Below are positions 56,365 through 64,000 of a stretch of 64,000 bases of DNA, one piece after another. The stretch is from Shinella pollutisoli (GTDB lineage: Bacteria > Pseudomonadota > Alphaproteobacteria > Rhizobiales > Rhizobiaceae). Made by a program: the position numbers and the translations under genes. How positions within the stretch are numbered: the stretch's first letter is position 1; the number at the start of each line of letters is the position of its first letter. The notes beneath the pieces are model-generated. The model ran no database searches. It saw only the letters and a program-made list of their open reading frames with translations, and was not told the origin of the DNA. The DNA lies in the NCBI RefSeq assembly GCF_024609765.1, contig NZ_JANFDG010000004.1, forward strand, positions 62,001-126,000, given 5' to 3'.

Positions 56365-56556
56365 TTAGTCAACGTGGATTTTCGACTTGCGGGGAGAGGG
56401 CTCGATGACGGGTCGAAAACGGCCGGCCGAGGTGGGGAAGATCGTCGCCGCCGGGCCGTTCGGCCGGACCGAAGCGAGACCAACGTGGCATCGGGCCGGC
56501 CACGACGCCGGCAGTCCGCTCGCTTTTCCGGCCGGGGAGATTCTATCCTTGCGGGA

Positions 56557-57627
56557 TCAGCGGACCGGCTTGGCCCGCTCGTCATCCGCCTGGTAGAGCG
56601 CGTAGTTGTGGCGCTGGCCCTGGGACTTGTCCGAGGCGTCGAAGATGACGAGGCGGCCGTTCGGATATTTCTCCGCGTCGATCAGGGCCCTCTCGGCCTT
56701 TTCCAGCATGTCGGCGAGGCTGAAGGCGTTGTAGGCGTCGCAGGCCCCGCAGGAGAGCGTCAGGGGAAGATAGTTCGGCAGCCGCCTGTGGACGTCCTCG
56801 AAGACCGGCAGGAGTGCCGCCTTCATGATCGATGCCAGCCTTTCGAGCTCCGAATGCTCGGTCGAATCGGTGAGCACGGCGATATGCGGCGTCTCGATCC
56901 ACCCGACGAAGACGTGGGCCGGCATGGCCTTGCGCAGCATCGCGCCGACATGCGCGAGGACCTGCGTCTTGATCTTCGTCATGTTGCCCGTCTCGAAGAT
57001 GCGGAAGTTGCCGATCTGCGCCAGCACGATCGAGAAGTCTTCGGGCATCTTGCCCGAGCCGAGCCTGTCCGCCAGATGCTTGTTGAAGGACCGGCGATTG
57101 TGGAGCCCGGTTGCGGGGTGCGTGAACTTCACCCTTTCCGCCTCGTCGAGCGTCGCCGACACCGCGGTGATCGCCGACAGCCGCTGCTGCACCGTCGCGG
57201 CGAAGGAGGTGTTGCTCTCGCGCTGCCTGACCGTCGCGTCGGCGAGCTGCTTCAGCTGGCTCCGGATCGCGTTGCGGTCGCCCTCCGCCGTGTCGATGTT
57301 CGCCGTCGCCGTCGCAAGCGCGCTGGAATAGGCGTCGACGTCCTGCTGGACCTTGCTCAGCGAGCCGATCAGCTGCTCGAGTTCGGCCTTGATGGCGCTC
57401 GCGCAGCGGTCGCCGAGCGCCTGGCCGCAGTGATGGGGAAGGAACTCCTCGGCGAGCTGCGCGAGGTCCGTGGGGCTTGGCGCGTTGCCGAGCTGCATGA
57501 AGCGGTCGCGCAGGACGGGGTTGTTTCCGCTGATGATCTCGTGGAGCAGCTCGTAGTTCGCCGGGCTCGGCTGGATGCCCATGCGCGCCATGATCGAGAA
57601 GATACGTGCACTGATGTCCTGTCGCAT
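56557..57627 (-). CDS. GGDEF-domain-derived protein with destroyed active site
   Basis: Protein of 356 residues. The N-terminal half is helical with a coiled-coil stretch (about 80-165). The C-terminal half has the diguanylate-cyclase fold, with TGLHNRRSFNKHL (173-185) corresponding to the usual TGLxNRRxF start. Where an active enzyme has GGDEF the chain reads GWIETPH (242-248), so cyclase activity is very unlikely and no RxxD inhibitory site is evident. It may bind a partner or a nucleotide instead. No membrane segment. ATG with TAAGGAT upstream. Confidence 0.85.
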   Translation of the reverse strand: MRQDISARIFSIMARMGIQPSPANYELLHEIISGNNPVLRDRFMQLGNAPSPTDLAQLAEEFLPHHCGQALGDRCASAIKAELEQLIGSLSKVQQDVDAYSSALATATANIDTAEGDRNAIRSQLKQLADATVRQRESNTSFAATVQQRLSAITAVSATLDEAERVKFTHPATGLHNRRSFNKHLADRLGSGKMPEDFSIVLAQIGNFRIFETGNMTKIKTQVLAHVGAMLRKAMPAHVFVGWIETPHIAVLTDSTEHSELERLASIMKAALLPVFEDVHRRLPNYLPLTLSCGACDAYNAFSLADMLEKAERALIDAEKYPNGRLVIFDASDKSQGQRHNYALYQADDERAKPVR

Positions 57628-57779
57628 TGCAAATCCTTATCCCGCCGGCCCATGGTTCGGTCATGGCCGGGCAACGCAGCGCCCCTTGTCGCTGCCAGAT
57701 AAGCGTCCGCATCATTTCCAGAACCTGAACGCGCCGAAAGTAGTGTCCTGTATTATGAAGGTGGCGCGACAGTATTGCC

Positions 57780-58856
57780 TTATGTCAATTTATCCCGGCG
57801 GAAGTCGCTCGGTGAGACGCCGGTCCAGCGCCTGAATGCAAGGGTGAACGGCGGCGTGCCGGCATAGTCGAGAAGACCGGCGATCCGTGCGATGGATATT
57901 TTCTCGTCGGCGATCAGCTCGAGCGCCATGGCCCTGCGCACCTCGTCGAGGACGTCGGAAAAGCTTGTGCCTTCCTGCGAAAGCAGCCGCTGCAGCTTCT
58001 TGGTGCCGAGGCCGAGGGAGGCGGCGACGAAATCGACCGTGCAGTAGCCGGAGCTCAGCATGTCGCGCAGGACGAGACGGGTCGTGGCGGCGATCGACTG
58101 GTCGTAGGTCGAGATCCGGCGTATCCGGCGGCGCGCATAGAAGTCGACCAGCCATTTCAGGCGCCGGAGCCCGCCGTTCACCGGCAGCTTCAGGTATTCG
58201 CGGCGGAACAGGACCTCGTTGTGCGCGGCGCCGAACTCCAGGTCGCAGCGGAAGAAGGACCGGTGGAGCTCGGTCGCGGCCGGCTCGGGATGGCGGAAGC
58301 GGACCAGCGTCGGGTTCTTCTCGTCGGAATTCGCGACGAAGCGCGTTATCCGCACGGTCTGGGCGATCACGCTTTCGATCGCCTGGCGCGAGGGGTGGTC
58401 GCTCACGAAACGGAAGCAGACGTCCTCGCTGATCTTGTCGTCGCAAAGCTGGAAGATGACGCCGTTGGTGTGGTTGCGCCAGTAGCGGAGCGCGGAGACC
58501 ATCCACTCCTCCAGCGTCTCGGCGAAGTTCGCAAGCAGCACGGCCGGACCGACATTGGGGAAATGCGACGGAATGCTGAGCGACCACTCGATGCCGAAAT
58601 CGGGCCTGTCCAGGTCCCGCGCCGCAAGCTCGTAGAGGGCGCAGAGCCGCGGCCAGGACACGAGCCTGTCGACATCGTCGAGGAGCTCGGCGGCGATGCC
58701 GACCTCGCGGACCATCCGCACCGGATCGCCGCCCGCGCTGCGGACGATGTCGGCGAAGCCGGAAAGCGCATAGCTGCGGATATAGGTCGCCGTTCGGGCG
58801 GCCGGGCCTCTCTCCAAGTCCTTCCTCCAGTCCTGCCGCTTCCGCCGGCGCGGCAT
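57780..58856 (-). CDS. AraC-family transcriptional regulator
   Basis: AraC-type regulator with the Arabinose_bd-like N-terminal domain (as in OruR/ArgR-type and QS-linked members) and a C-terminal double helix-turn-helix (VAASLGLGTKKLQRLLSQEG; then IARIAGLLDYAGTPPFTLAF and WTGVSPSDFRR). 358 residues from the ATG at 58856; a GTG at 58904 would add 16. Start uncertain because GAGGAGG touches the ATG. No obvious partner gene next to it. Confidence 0.85.
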   Translation of the reverse strand: MPRRRKRQDWRKDLERGPAARTATYIRSYALSGFADIVRSAGGDPVRMVREVGIAAELLDDVDRLVSWPRLCALYELAARDLDRPDFGIEWSLSIPSHFPNVGPAVLLANFAETLEEWMVSALRYWRNHTNGVIFQLCDDKISEDVCFRFVSDHPSRQAIESVIAQTVRITRFVANSDEKNPTLVRFRHPEPAATELHRSFFRCDLEFGAAHNEVLFRREYLKLPVNGGLRRLKWLVDFYARRRIRRISTYDQSIAATTRLVLRDMLSSGYCTVDFVAASLGLGTKKLQRLLSQEGTSFSDVLDEVRRAMALELIADEKISIARIAGLLDYAGTPPFTLAFRRWTGVSPSDFRRDKLT

Positions 58857-58960
58857 CCTCCTCGCGCGGGCGGTACAGGCCTCGACCCTCGGGGTCGATT
58901 CCACCGATAGTATATGCCCGGTTTCGTCTGCCGAAGCGACCGAACGTCACAGATGGGAGG

Positions 58961-58975
58961 GAGAGAGAGAGAGAG
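58961..58975. repeat. GA dinucleotide run
   Basis: GAGAGAGAGAGAGAG in the 165-nt gap between the AraC and cytochrome b561 genes. Simple repeats can vary by slippage, but it is outside any gene recognised here. Nothing else was seen in the gap. Confidence 0.6.
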
Positions 58976-59021
58976 GCCGGAACGGCGAGGCCCTGCGCGG
59001 CCGGCCCCGCCGCGTGCCGGC

Positions 59022-59513
59022 TCAGCCGGCCGGCCGGAGCATCCGCCGCATGACGTCGTTCTTCAGGACGAGGCGGTGGAACGGAACCGCCAGCACATGG
59101 AGGACGACGAGCGCCAGCAACGCCACCTTGAGGACATTGTGGGCGAGCGCCGCGCCGCCGATCGCGCCGAACCAGGCGAGCAGGCCGGTGACGGACAGGG
59201 CGGCGAGCACGGCATAGAAGCCCCAGTGCGCCACCTGCGACACGACCTTGAGCGGCCCGGGCTCGTTTTCCGGCGGCGGAGGAGCGCCGCGCCGCAGGCG
59301 CAGCAGCACGCGCCACACGACGAGCACGAGGATCAGGCCGCCGGCGGCGACATGGGCGAGGATCAGCGGGTCGAAGGCGAAGGCCTGGCCCTGGCGGACC
59401 ATGCCCCATGCCCGCGAGATCGCGTCGTTGAAGAAATACTGCCCGGCCACCAGAACGGCGACGGCCCAGTGCAGCACGATCTGCGTCAGTGAATAGCCCC
59501 TTGGCTCGGTCAT
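59022..59513 (-). CDS. Cytochrome b561 family protein
   Basis: Four-helix di-haem membrane protein, 163 residues (CybB family). Candidate haem histidines are His15 (VLHWAV), His54 (LAHVAAGG), and two more in AHWGF and LHVLAVPFH. It transfers electrons from quinol or across the membrane. ATG at 59513 with CAGGAAG. Follows the EF-hand gene on the same strand, 59 nt downstream, and is probably under control of the divergent two-component system. Confidence 0.92.
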   Translation of the reverse strand: MTEPRGYSLTQIVLHWAVAVLVAGQYFFNDAISRAWGMVRQGQAFAFDPLILAHVAAGGLILVLVVWRVLLRLRRGAPPPPENEPGPLKVVSQVAHWGFYAVLAALSVTGLLAWFGAIGGAALAHNVLKVALLALVVLHVLAVPFHRLVLKNDVMRRMLRPAG

Positions 59514-59572
59514 CTTCCTGTCCCTTTCCGTTGTCGCGGGCGGGAGCCGGTGCGGCTCCCGCCTCGCCTCCG

Positions 59573-60076
59573 TCACTGCTGCCCGGCTTCCGGGACCGCA
59601 TCCTGCCAGGCCCGCATGCGCGCCATCATCGTCACCGGGAAAGTCATCTCCTCGGCGCTGATCGCCTTGTCGCCGTCCGCGTCGAGCATGGCGAAAGGCC
59701 GTGCGGCGAAGCCCTTGCTCACCTCGGCGAACAGCGCCTCGAACTCGGCGGCGGAAAGCCTGCCGTCGCCGTCGGCGTCGTGCCTGCCGTGCAGCGCGGC
59801 GACGCCGGCCTCGGCCTCCGCCGCCGTCACGGTGCCGTTGCCGTCGGCATCGAACGACTTGTAGACCGGGTTCTCGCTCATCGCCCGCAGGCCCATCGGC
59901 CCCATGGGGCCGTGGCCGCCCCGCCGCATCATCATGCCCGGCCCGTCGCCGCCCATGCGCATGCCGTGGCAGCCGTGGCCGCCCCAGGGGCCGCCGGCGA
60001 TCGCGGGGATGGCGAATGCGGCCGCCGCCACGGCGACGGCCGCGGCGCTCAGGGTCAGGATCGTCTTGCGTTTCAT
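59573..60076 (-). CDS. Exported EF-hand calcium-binding protein
   Basis: Secreted protein of 167 residues. Signal peptide about 1-27 (ends AIPAIAGG). A Gly/Met/His-rich stretch (GGHGCHGMRMGGDG, MMMRRGGHG) that could bind copper or nickel precedes three EF-hand loops: DADGNGTVTAAE, DADGDGRLSAAE and DADGDKAISAEE. First gene of an operon with cytochrome b561 and divergent from the response regulator, a layout typical of metal- or redox-responsive systems. Confidence 0.88.
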   Translation of the reverse strand: MKRKTILTLSAAAVAVAAAAFAIPAIAGGPWGGHGCHGMRMGGDGPGMMMRRGGHGPMGPMGLRAMSENPVYKSFDADGNGTVTAAEAEAGVAALHGRHDADGDGRLSAAEFEALFAEVSKGFAARPFAMLDADGDKAISAEEMTFPVTMMARMRAWQDAVPEAGQQ

Positions 60077-60247
60077 CTCGTCGCCTCATCGTTGGTGTTT
60101 CGATGCGGCGAGGATGGGCCGGCCGTGTCGCAGAAGATTGTCGCCGGAGGGGCCCGATTGTATCGGTCTGTCGCAGAAGCCGACGCGTGCGACGCGCTGC
60201 GACCGAATAGTTTTCGCGCGGGCCGCCCGCCCGCGCTATAGGGACAC

Positions 60248-60982
60248 ATGACCGAGCAAAGCCGCATCCCGCATATCCTCGTCGTCGATGACCATCGCGA
60301 GATCCGCGACGCCGTCACGCGCTATCTGGAGAAGAATGGCCTGCGCGCAAGCGCCGCCAGGGATGCGGCCGAGATGGACGCCCAGCTGAAGGCCGGCCGG
60401 TTCGACCTCGTCGTCCTCGACGTGATGATGCCGGGCGAGGACGGCCTTTCGGCCGCGCGCCGCCTCTCGACCTCGGGCGGGCCGCCGATCCTGATGCTGA
60501 GCGCGCTCGGCGAGGAGACGGACCGGATCGTCGGGCTCGAGATCGGCGCCGACGACTATCTGGTGAAGCCGTTCAACCCGCGCGAGCTGCTCGCGCGCAT
60601 CAAGGCGATCCTGCGCCGCGCCGACCGGCCCGAGCCGCTCGCCGGCCAGGTCGGCGGACGCAGGCTCGCCTTCGCCGGCTGGATCCTCGACACGGACAGG
60701 AGGGTTCTGGAGCGCGCGGCCGGCGGCGGCGCGGTCGCGCTGACGACCGCCGAGTTCAAGCTGCTCACCGCCTTCCTCGAGCGCCCGCGCTTCGTGCTCA
60801 CCCGCGACCAGCTGCTCGACATCACCAGCGGGCGCAGCGCCGACGTCTTCGACCGGACGATCGACAACCAGGTGAGCCGCCTGCGCCGCAAGATCGAGGA
60901 CGATCCGGCCCGCCCGCAGATCATCGCCACCGTGCGCGCCGGCGGCTACTGCCTTGCGGCCGACGTCCGCGAGGTGACGTGA
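60248..60982 (+). CDS. OmpR-family response regulator
   Basis: Response regulator, 244 residues. Receiver with acidic pair DD (14-15), phosphorylated Asp58 (VVLDVMMPG) and Lys in KPFNPREL; winged-helix DNA-binding domain with LTTAEFKLL and the C-terminal VRAGGYCL. ATG at 60248. Overlaps the kinase gene by one base (TGATG). The 171-nt gap to the EF-hand gene is the likely target; no repeat-type binding box could be defined. Confidence 0.95.
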   Translation: MTEQSRIPHILVVDDHREIRDAVTRYLEKNGLRASAARDAAEMDAQLKAGRFDLVVLDVMMPGEDGLSAARRLSTSGGPPILMLSALGEETDRIVGLEIGADDYLVKPFNPRELLARIKAILRRADRPEPLAGQVGGRRLAFAGWILDTDRRVLERAAGGGAVALTTAEFKLLTAFLERPRFVLTRDQLLDITSGRSADVFDRTIDNQVSRLRRKIEDDPARPQIIATVRAGGYCLAADVREVT

Positions 60983-62400
60983 TGCGCCTCTTCCCCCGCA
61001 GCCTGCTCGGCCAGCTCGCTTTGCTCATCTTCGGCGCCTTCGTCGCGGCCCAGGTGATGAGCGCCTGGCTGTTCGCCGACGAGCGCGGCGCGGCGCTGCG
61101 GGCCGCCAACCGCGTCGAGACCGCCGACAGGACGGCCGCCGTCGCCCGCGCGCTGCAGAACGCGCCGGAGGCGAGCGCCGGCAGCATCCTCGCGGCGGTC
61201 AATTCCCGCCTCGTGCGCTTCGGCCTCGACGACGGGCCGATGATCGGCGCCGGAGCGGCGGGCGAGGAAGCCGTCCGCGGCCGCATCCTCGGCCGCCTCG
61301 ACAGCCCGCTGGAGGTGCGCGTCGAGGAGGTCTTCGTTCCCCCGCATGGCAGGGAGAATAGCCACCGGCCGATGCCGTCCGCCTGGATGCGGGAGCGTAT
61401 GCTCGCCGCCGGCATCGGCCCCGCCGAGCTCAGGATCTCCGTGCGCCTTGCCGAAGGCCGCTGGCTCAACGTCCGCTCCCGCTTCGAGCGGCCGCGGCTG
61501 CAGGTGCCGCCGGTGATCCTCGGGACCATGGTCCTCTCGCTGGCGCTCCTGATGGCGGCGCTGTGGCTCGGCATCCGGCGGATCACCGGGCCGCTCCGCC
61601 GGCTCGCCGCCGCGGCCGACACCTTCGGCCTCGACGGCACGCCGCCCGACCTGCCGCCCGAGGGGCCGCGCGAGGTCCGCGCGCTGTCCGAGGCGCTGGC
61701 GCGGATGCAGAGGCGGCTGTCGGACATGATCGCCGACCGGACCCGGATGCTGGTGGCGCTCGGCCACGACCTGCGCTCGCCGATCACCGCGCTCAGGGTC
61801 CGCGCCGAGATGGTGGACGACGAGGAGACGCGCGAGCGGATGGTGGCGACGCTCGACGAGATGCGGGAGATGGTGGAGGCGACGCTCGCCTTCGCGCGCG
61901 GCGTCTCGCGCGACCAGCCGATGGAGGAGACGGACCTCGCCGCACTCCTGGAGGACATCGCCGGCGAGCTCTCCGAGACCGGCCCGCCGGTCGTCTTCAC
62001 CGGCGTCGGCCCGGTCGTGACGGCCCTGCGGCGCACGCCGGTCCGCCGCGCGCTGCGCAACCTCATGGAAAACGCCCAGCGCTACGGCCGCGGCACGCGC
62101 GTCGGCCTGCACCGCGGCGAGCGGACGGCGGAGATTACGATCGACGACGACGGGCCGGGCATTCCGCCCGGGGAGCTGGAGCGCGTCTTCGACCCGTTCG
62201 CCCGGCTGGAAACCTCTCGCTCGCGCGAGACCGGCGGCATCGGGCTGGGGCTTTCCATCGCCCGGGCGATCCTCCGGGCCCACGGCGGCGACGTCGCCCT
62301 GTCGAACCGGAGCGAGGGCGGCCTGCGCGCCACGGTGACGCTGCCGCTCGCCGGCGGCCCCGCGGCATCGACCGGGACGCCCGCCACGACCCGGCCCTGA
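60982..62400 (+). CDS. Sensor histidine kinase
   Basis: Membrane histidine kinase, 472 residues. Two helices (about 10-30 and 178-197) flank a periplasmic sensor domain of some 145 residues; HAMP at about 198-250; phospho-His262 in LGHDLRSPITAL; ATPase with N-box LMENAQRYG, DDDGPGI and GIGLGLSIAR. Pairs with the response regulator upstream. Signal unknown; neighbours suggest metal or redox stress. Confidence 0.95.
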   Translation: MRLFPRSLLGQLALLIFGAFVAAQVMSAWLFADERGAALRAANRVETADRTAAVARALQNAPEASAGSILAAVNSRLVRFGLDDGPMIGAGAAGEEAVRGRILGRLDSPLEVRVEEVFVPPHGRENSHRPMPSAWMRERMLAAGIGPAELRISVRLAEGRWLNVRSRFERPRLQVPPVILGTMVLSLALLMAALWLGIRRITGPLRRLAAAADTFGLDGTPPDLPPEGPREVRALSEALARMQRRLSDMIADRTRMLVALGHDLRSPITALRVRAEMVDDEETRERMVATLDEMREMVEATLAFARGVSRDQPMEETDLAALLEDIAGELSETGPPVVFTGVGPVVTALRRTPVRRALRNLMENAQRYGRGTRVGLHRGERTAEITIDDDGPGIPPGELERVFDPFARLETSRSRETGGIGLGLSIARAILRAHGGDVALSNRSEGGLRATVTLPLAGGPAASTGTPATTRP

Positions 62401-62417
62401 GCCTGCCCGTCGCCCGC

Positions 62418-63152
62418 TCACAGCCGGTAGAAGCGCGCCGCATTATCGTGGAACAGCGCCAGGCGCTCGGCGGCGGAGTAGTTTTTCGTGATCTCCCCGA
62501 AGGCGTCGAAGATCGCGTCGTAGCCGGAGAACAGCTTGTCCACCGGGAAGTTCGAGGCGAACATCGAGCGCTCCACGCCGAAGGCGGCGGTCGCCTCCTC
62601 GACATAGGGCCGGATGTCCTCGGTCGTCCAGGTCCAGTTGCCCATGCCGAGGCCGGAGATCTTGCAGGCGATGTTGGGGGCGGAGGCGAGCCGCCGCATC
62701 GCCGCCTTCCATCCCTCGAAATGGGACGGACCGTCCACCTGCATGCCGGTATGGTTGAGGATGATCTGCGTATCGGGAAAGGCCTGCGCGAGCTCGACGA
62801 ACTCGTCGGCCTGCCAGTAGTAGAGCTGCAGGTCGAAGCTGAGGTCGCGCCGCGCCAGCTCCCGGAAGCCGCGGCGCCATTCCGGCGTGCGGCTCACCTC
62901 GGCCTCGGTCAGGTGGGTCTTGGCCGGGTCGGTGTGGACGTTCATCGACTGGCGGATGCCGCGGAAGTTCGCATATTGCATGTGCCCGTCGAGCAGGTCG
63001 CCGACGTCGGGCTTGCTGAGGTCCGCATAGCCGACGAAACGGGTTTGCGCCCGCGCTCCGAGCCGGCGGACATCGCCGGTGGAGAGGTCTCGCCGCATCG
63101 CCGTCGAGGGATGGATGTGCGCCGACGCGACGGTCCACGGGGCTGCCGTCAC
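62418..63152 (-). CDS. Amidohydrolase_2 family protein, N-terminally short
   Basis: Metal-dependent hydrolase of the amidohydrolase_2 type, 244 residues; usual members have about 280-300. FVGYADLSKPDV, RGIRQSMN, ILNHTGMQ, CKISGLGM and MFASNFPVDKL are characteristic, but the chain reaches GYAD after only some 40 residues, so roughly 50 residues of the normal N-terminal part are missing. A HIHPS segment near residue 12 may still give the HxH metal site. The GTG at 63152 overlaps the ROK stop (GTGA). Could be a compact variant or a decayed gene. Confidence 0.7.
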   Translation of the reverse strand: MTAAPWTVASAHIHPSTAMRRDLSTGDVRRLGARAQTRFVGYADLSKPDVGDLLDGHMQYANFRGIRQSMNVHTDPAKTHLTEAEVSRTPEWRRGFRELARRDLSFDLQLYYWQADEFVELAQAFPDTQIILNHTGMQVDGPSHFEGWKAAMRRLASAPNIACKISGLGMGNWTWTTEDIRPYVEEATAAFGVERSMFASNFPVDKLFSGYDAIFDAFGEITKNYSAAERLALFHDNAARFYRL

Positions 63153-64000
63153 ACCGCGTCGTCTGCGAGCCGCGGGCTTTCGGCGGAGAGATAGCGCCGG
63201 TGCAGCATGCAGGCCGCGCCGAAGGCGGGGCCGACCGTCTCGTCGTCGTTCGCCTCGATCGCCGGGACGGGAAAGCTCGGCTCCTGGATCGCCTGGATAT
63301 GGTGGAGCACGCGCGCCGCCATCAGCGGATAGAGGGCGGCGACCGAGCCGCCGAGCAGGATGCGGTCGGCGTCGATGATCCGGCAGGCCTGGATCAGCCC
63401 GAAGGCGAGCGCGCGCGCCCAGCCCTCGGCGATGGCGACGGCGCCCGGCACGCGGTCGCGGACGTCGGCGAGGAAGCCGGCGAAGGACGGTTCGGCCGCG
63501 GGCGAGACCGTGCGGTAGGCCGTCAGGATGCATTCGAGGCCGAGGACCTCCTCCAGCGTGCGCTCCGGTTCCCCCGTGCCCGGCACGCGCAGGTGGCCGA
63601 TCTCGCCGGCGAGGCCGTGCGCGCCGCGGAAGAGGCTGCCGTCGGCGATGATGCCGCCGCCGACGCCGCTTTCCATCACGAGATGCAGCGTGACGCCGGA
63701 CTGCGGCTCGCTGCGGCCGTGGCTGGCGCCGATGGCGAAGGCGTTCGCGTCGTTCTCCGCCAGCACCGGCATGGGCACCGGCAGGGCGGCGCGGACGAGA
63801 TCGGCGAGCGGCACGTTCTCCCAGCCGAGCAGCGGCGCGATGCGGACGAAGCCGCGGCGGTCCATCTGCGCGGGGACCGCCACGCCGATCCCCTCGCAGC
63901 GGGCAAGACGCGCGGGCGCGAGGCCGTCGAAGGCCATGCCGACCGCCTGCCGCACGGCCGTCTCGACGTCGCTCTCGCGTCCGGCGAAGGGAAAGACCTT
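63149..64000 (-). CDS. ROK-family protein (5' end outside window)
   Basis: ROK-family regulator or sugar kinase; 283 residues are visible and the frame is open at the right edge. AENDANAFAIG, ESGVGGGI and GLAGEIGH are ROK signatures. The cysteine motif CxCGxxGC that binds zinc in most ROK kinases is replaced by PGTGEPERTLEEVLG, so it is more likely a transcriptional regulator; the deciding N-terminal helix-turn-helix would lie outside the window. Coupled to the amidohydrolase gene by GTGA. Confidence 0.8.
   Translation of the reverse strand, partial: KVFPFAGRESDVETAVRQAVGMAFDGLAPARLARCEGIGVAVPAQMDRRGFVRIAPLLGWENVPLADLVRAALPVPMPVLAENDANAFAIGASHGRSEPQSGVTLHLVMESGVGGGIIADGSLFRGAHGLAGEIGHLRVPGTGEPERTLEEVLGLECILTAYRTVSPAAEPSFAGFLADVRDRVPGAVAIAEGWARALAFGLIQACRIIDADRILLGGSVAALYPLMAARVLHHIQAIQEPSFPVPAIEANDDETVGPAFGAACMLHRRYLSAESPRLADDAV

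Overview
The window is very GC-rich (about two thirds G+C by eye), densely packed and operon-rich. Several traits point to an alphaproteobacterium of the order Hyphomicrobiales (Rhizobiales), probably near the Rhizobiaceae: a usg gene, a DUF1403/ScpB pair, a ROSE-type thermometer before a small heat-shock gene, RpoH promoters of the alphaproteobacterial type, and a dispersed repeat of rhizobial style. The second-copy look of groESL and the ScpB/DUF1403 pair would suit a chromid or megaplasmid, but this is inference. No rRNA, tRNA, CRISPR array, transposase or phage gene was recognised.

Region 1 (1-21.6 kb) is a polyol or deoxy-sugar locus. A leftward operon (5274 to 1) encodes a ribose-type ABC importer, a SorC regulator and a PfkB kinase. 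Rightward from 5704 lie a zinc alcohol dehydrogenase, a GlpD-like FAD dehydrogenase and two unknown proteins. Two further leftward operons follow. One (20780 to 14854) carries gutM, a complete glucitol-type PTS (IIC, IIB, IIA), an HPr-enzyme I fusion and a second SorC regulator. The other (14667 to 10010) carries a COG4091/SAF oxidoreductase followed by E1-alpha, E1-beta and E2 of an acetoin/pyruvate-dehydrogenase-type complex. A 32-bp palindrome with arms spaced 16 nt apart sits before two of these operons, and a strong half-site sits before a third. The COG4091 family includes, as I recall, the DXR-like (DRL) enzymes of Brucella. That suggests a new pathway: PTS uptake of 2-C-methylerythritol as MEP, reversal of the DXR step to DXP, and acetoin-dehydrogenase-type cleavage of DXP to acetyl-CoA and glyceraldehyde 3-phosphate.

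Region 2 (21.6-31.7 kb) covers chromosome segregation (scpB, DUF1403) and stress: usg, groESL, two hsp20 genes, divergent oxyR/katG, and small stress or envelope proteins.

Region 3 (31.7-40 kb) is a leftward, tightly overlapping nqrABCDEF-apbE-nqrM-CBS operon. Its NqrB is unusually short and lacks the usual flavin-attachment motif. A perfect FNR-type box separates it from a divergent five-haem cytochrome c, suggesting low-oxygen electron transfer.

Region 4 (40-44.5 kb) is a cobalamin-riboswitch operon for a BtuFCD-type importer, with pseudoazurin and a methyltransferase translationally coupled behind it.

Region 5 (44.5-56.4 kb) is a catabolic island: LysR regulator, GMC oxidoreductase, 5-dehydro-4-deoxyglucarate dehydratase, a general amino-acid-type ABC importer, an aminotransferase, a cysteine-synthase-like PLP enzyme, an SDR and a GntR regulator. 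A GntR-like operator precedes the first gene.

Region 6 (56.5-64 kb) holds a GGDEF protein with a destroyed active site, an AraC regulator, cytochrome b561 plus EF-hand protein divergent from a two-component system, a short amidohydrolase and a ROK protein cut by the window edge.
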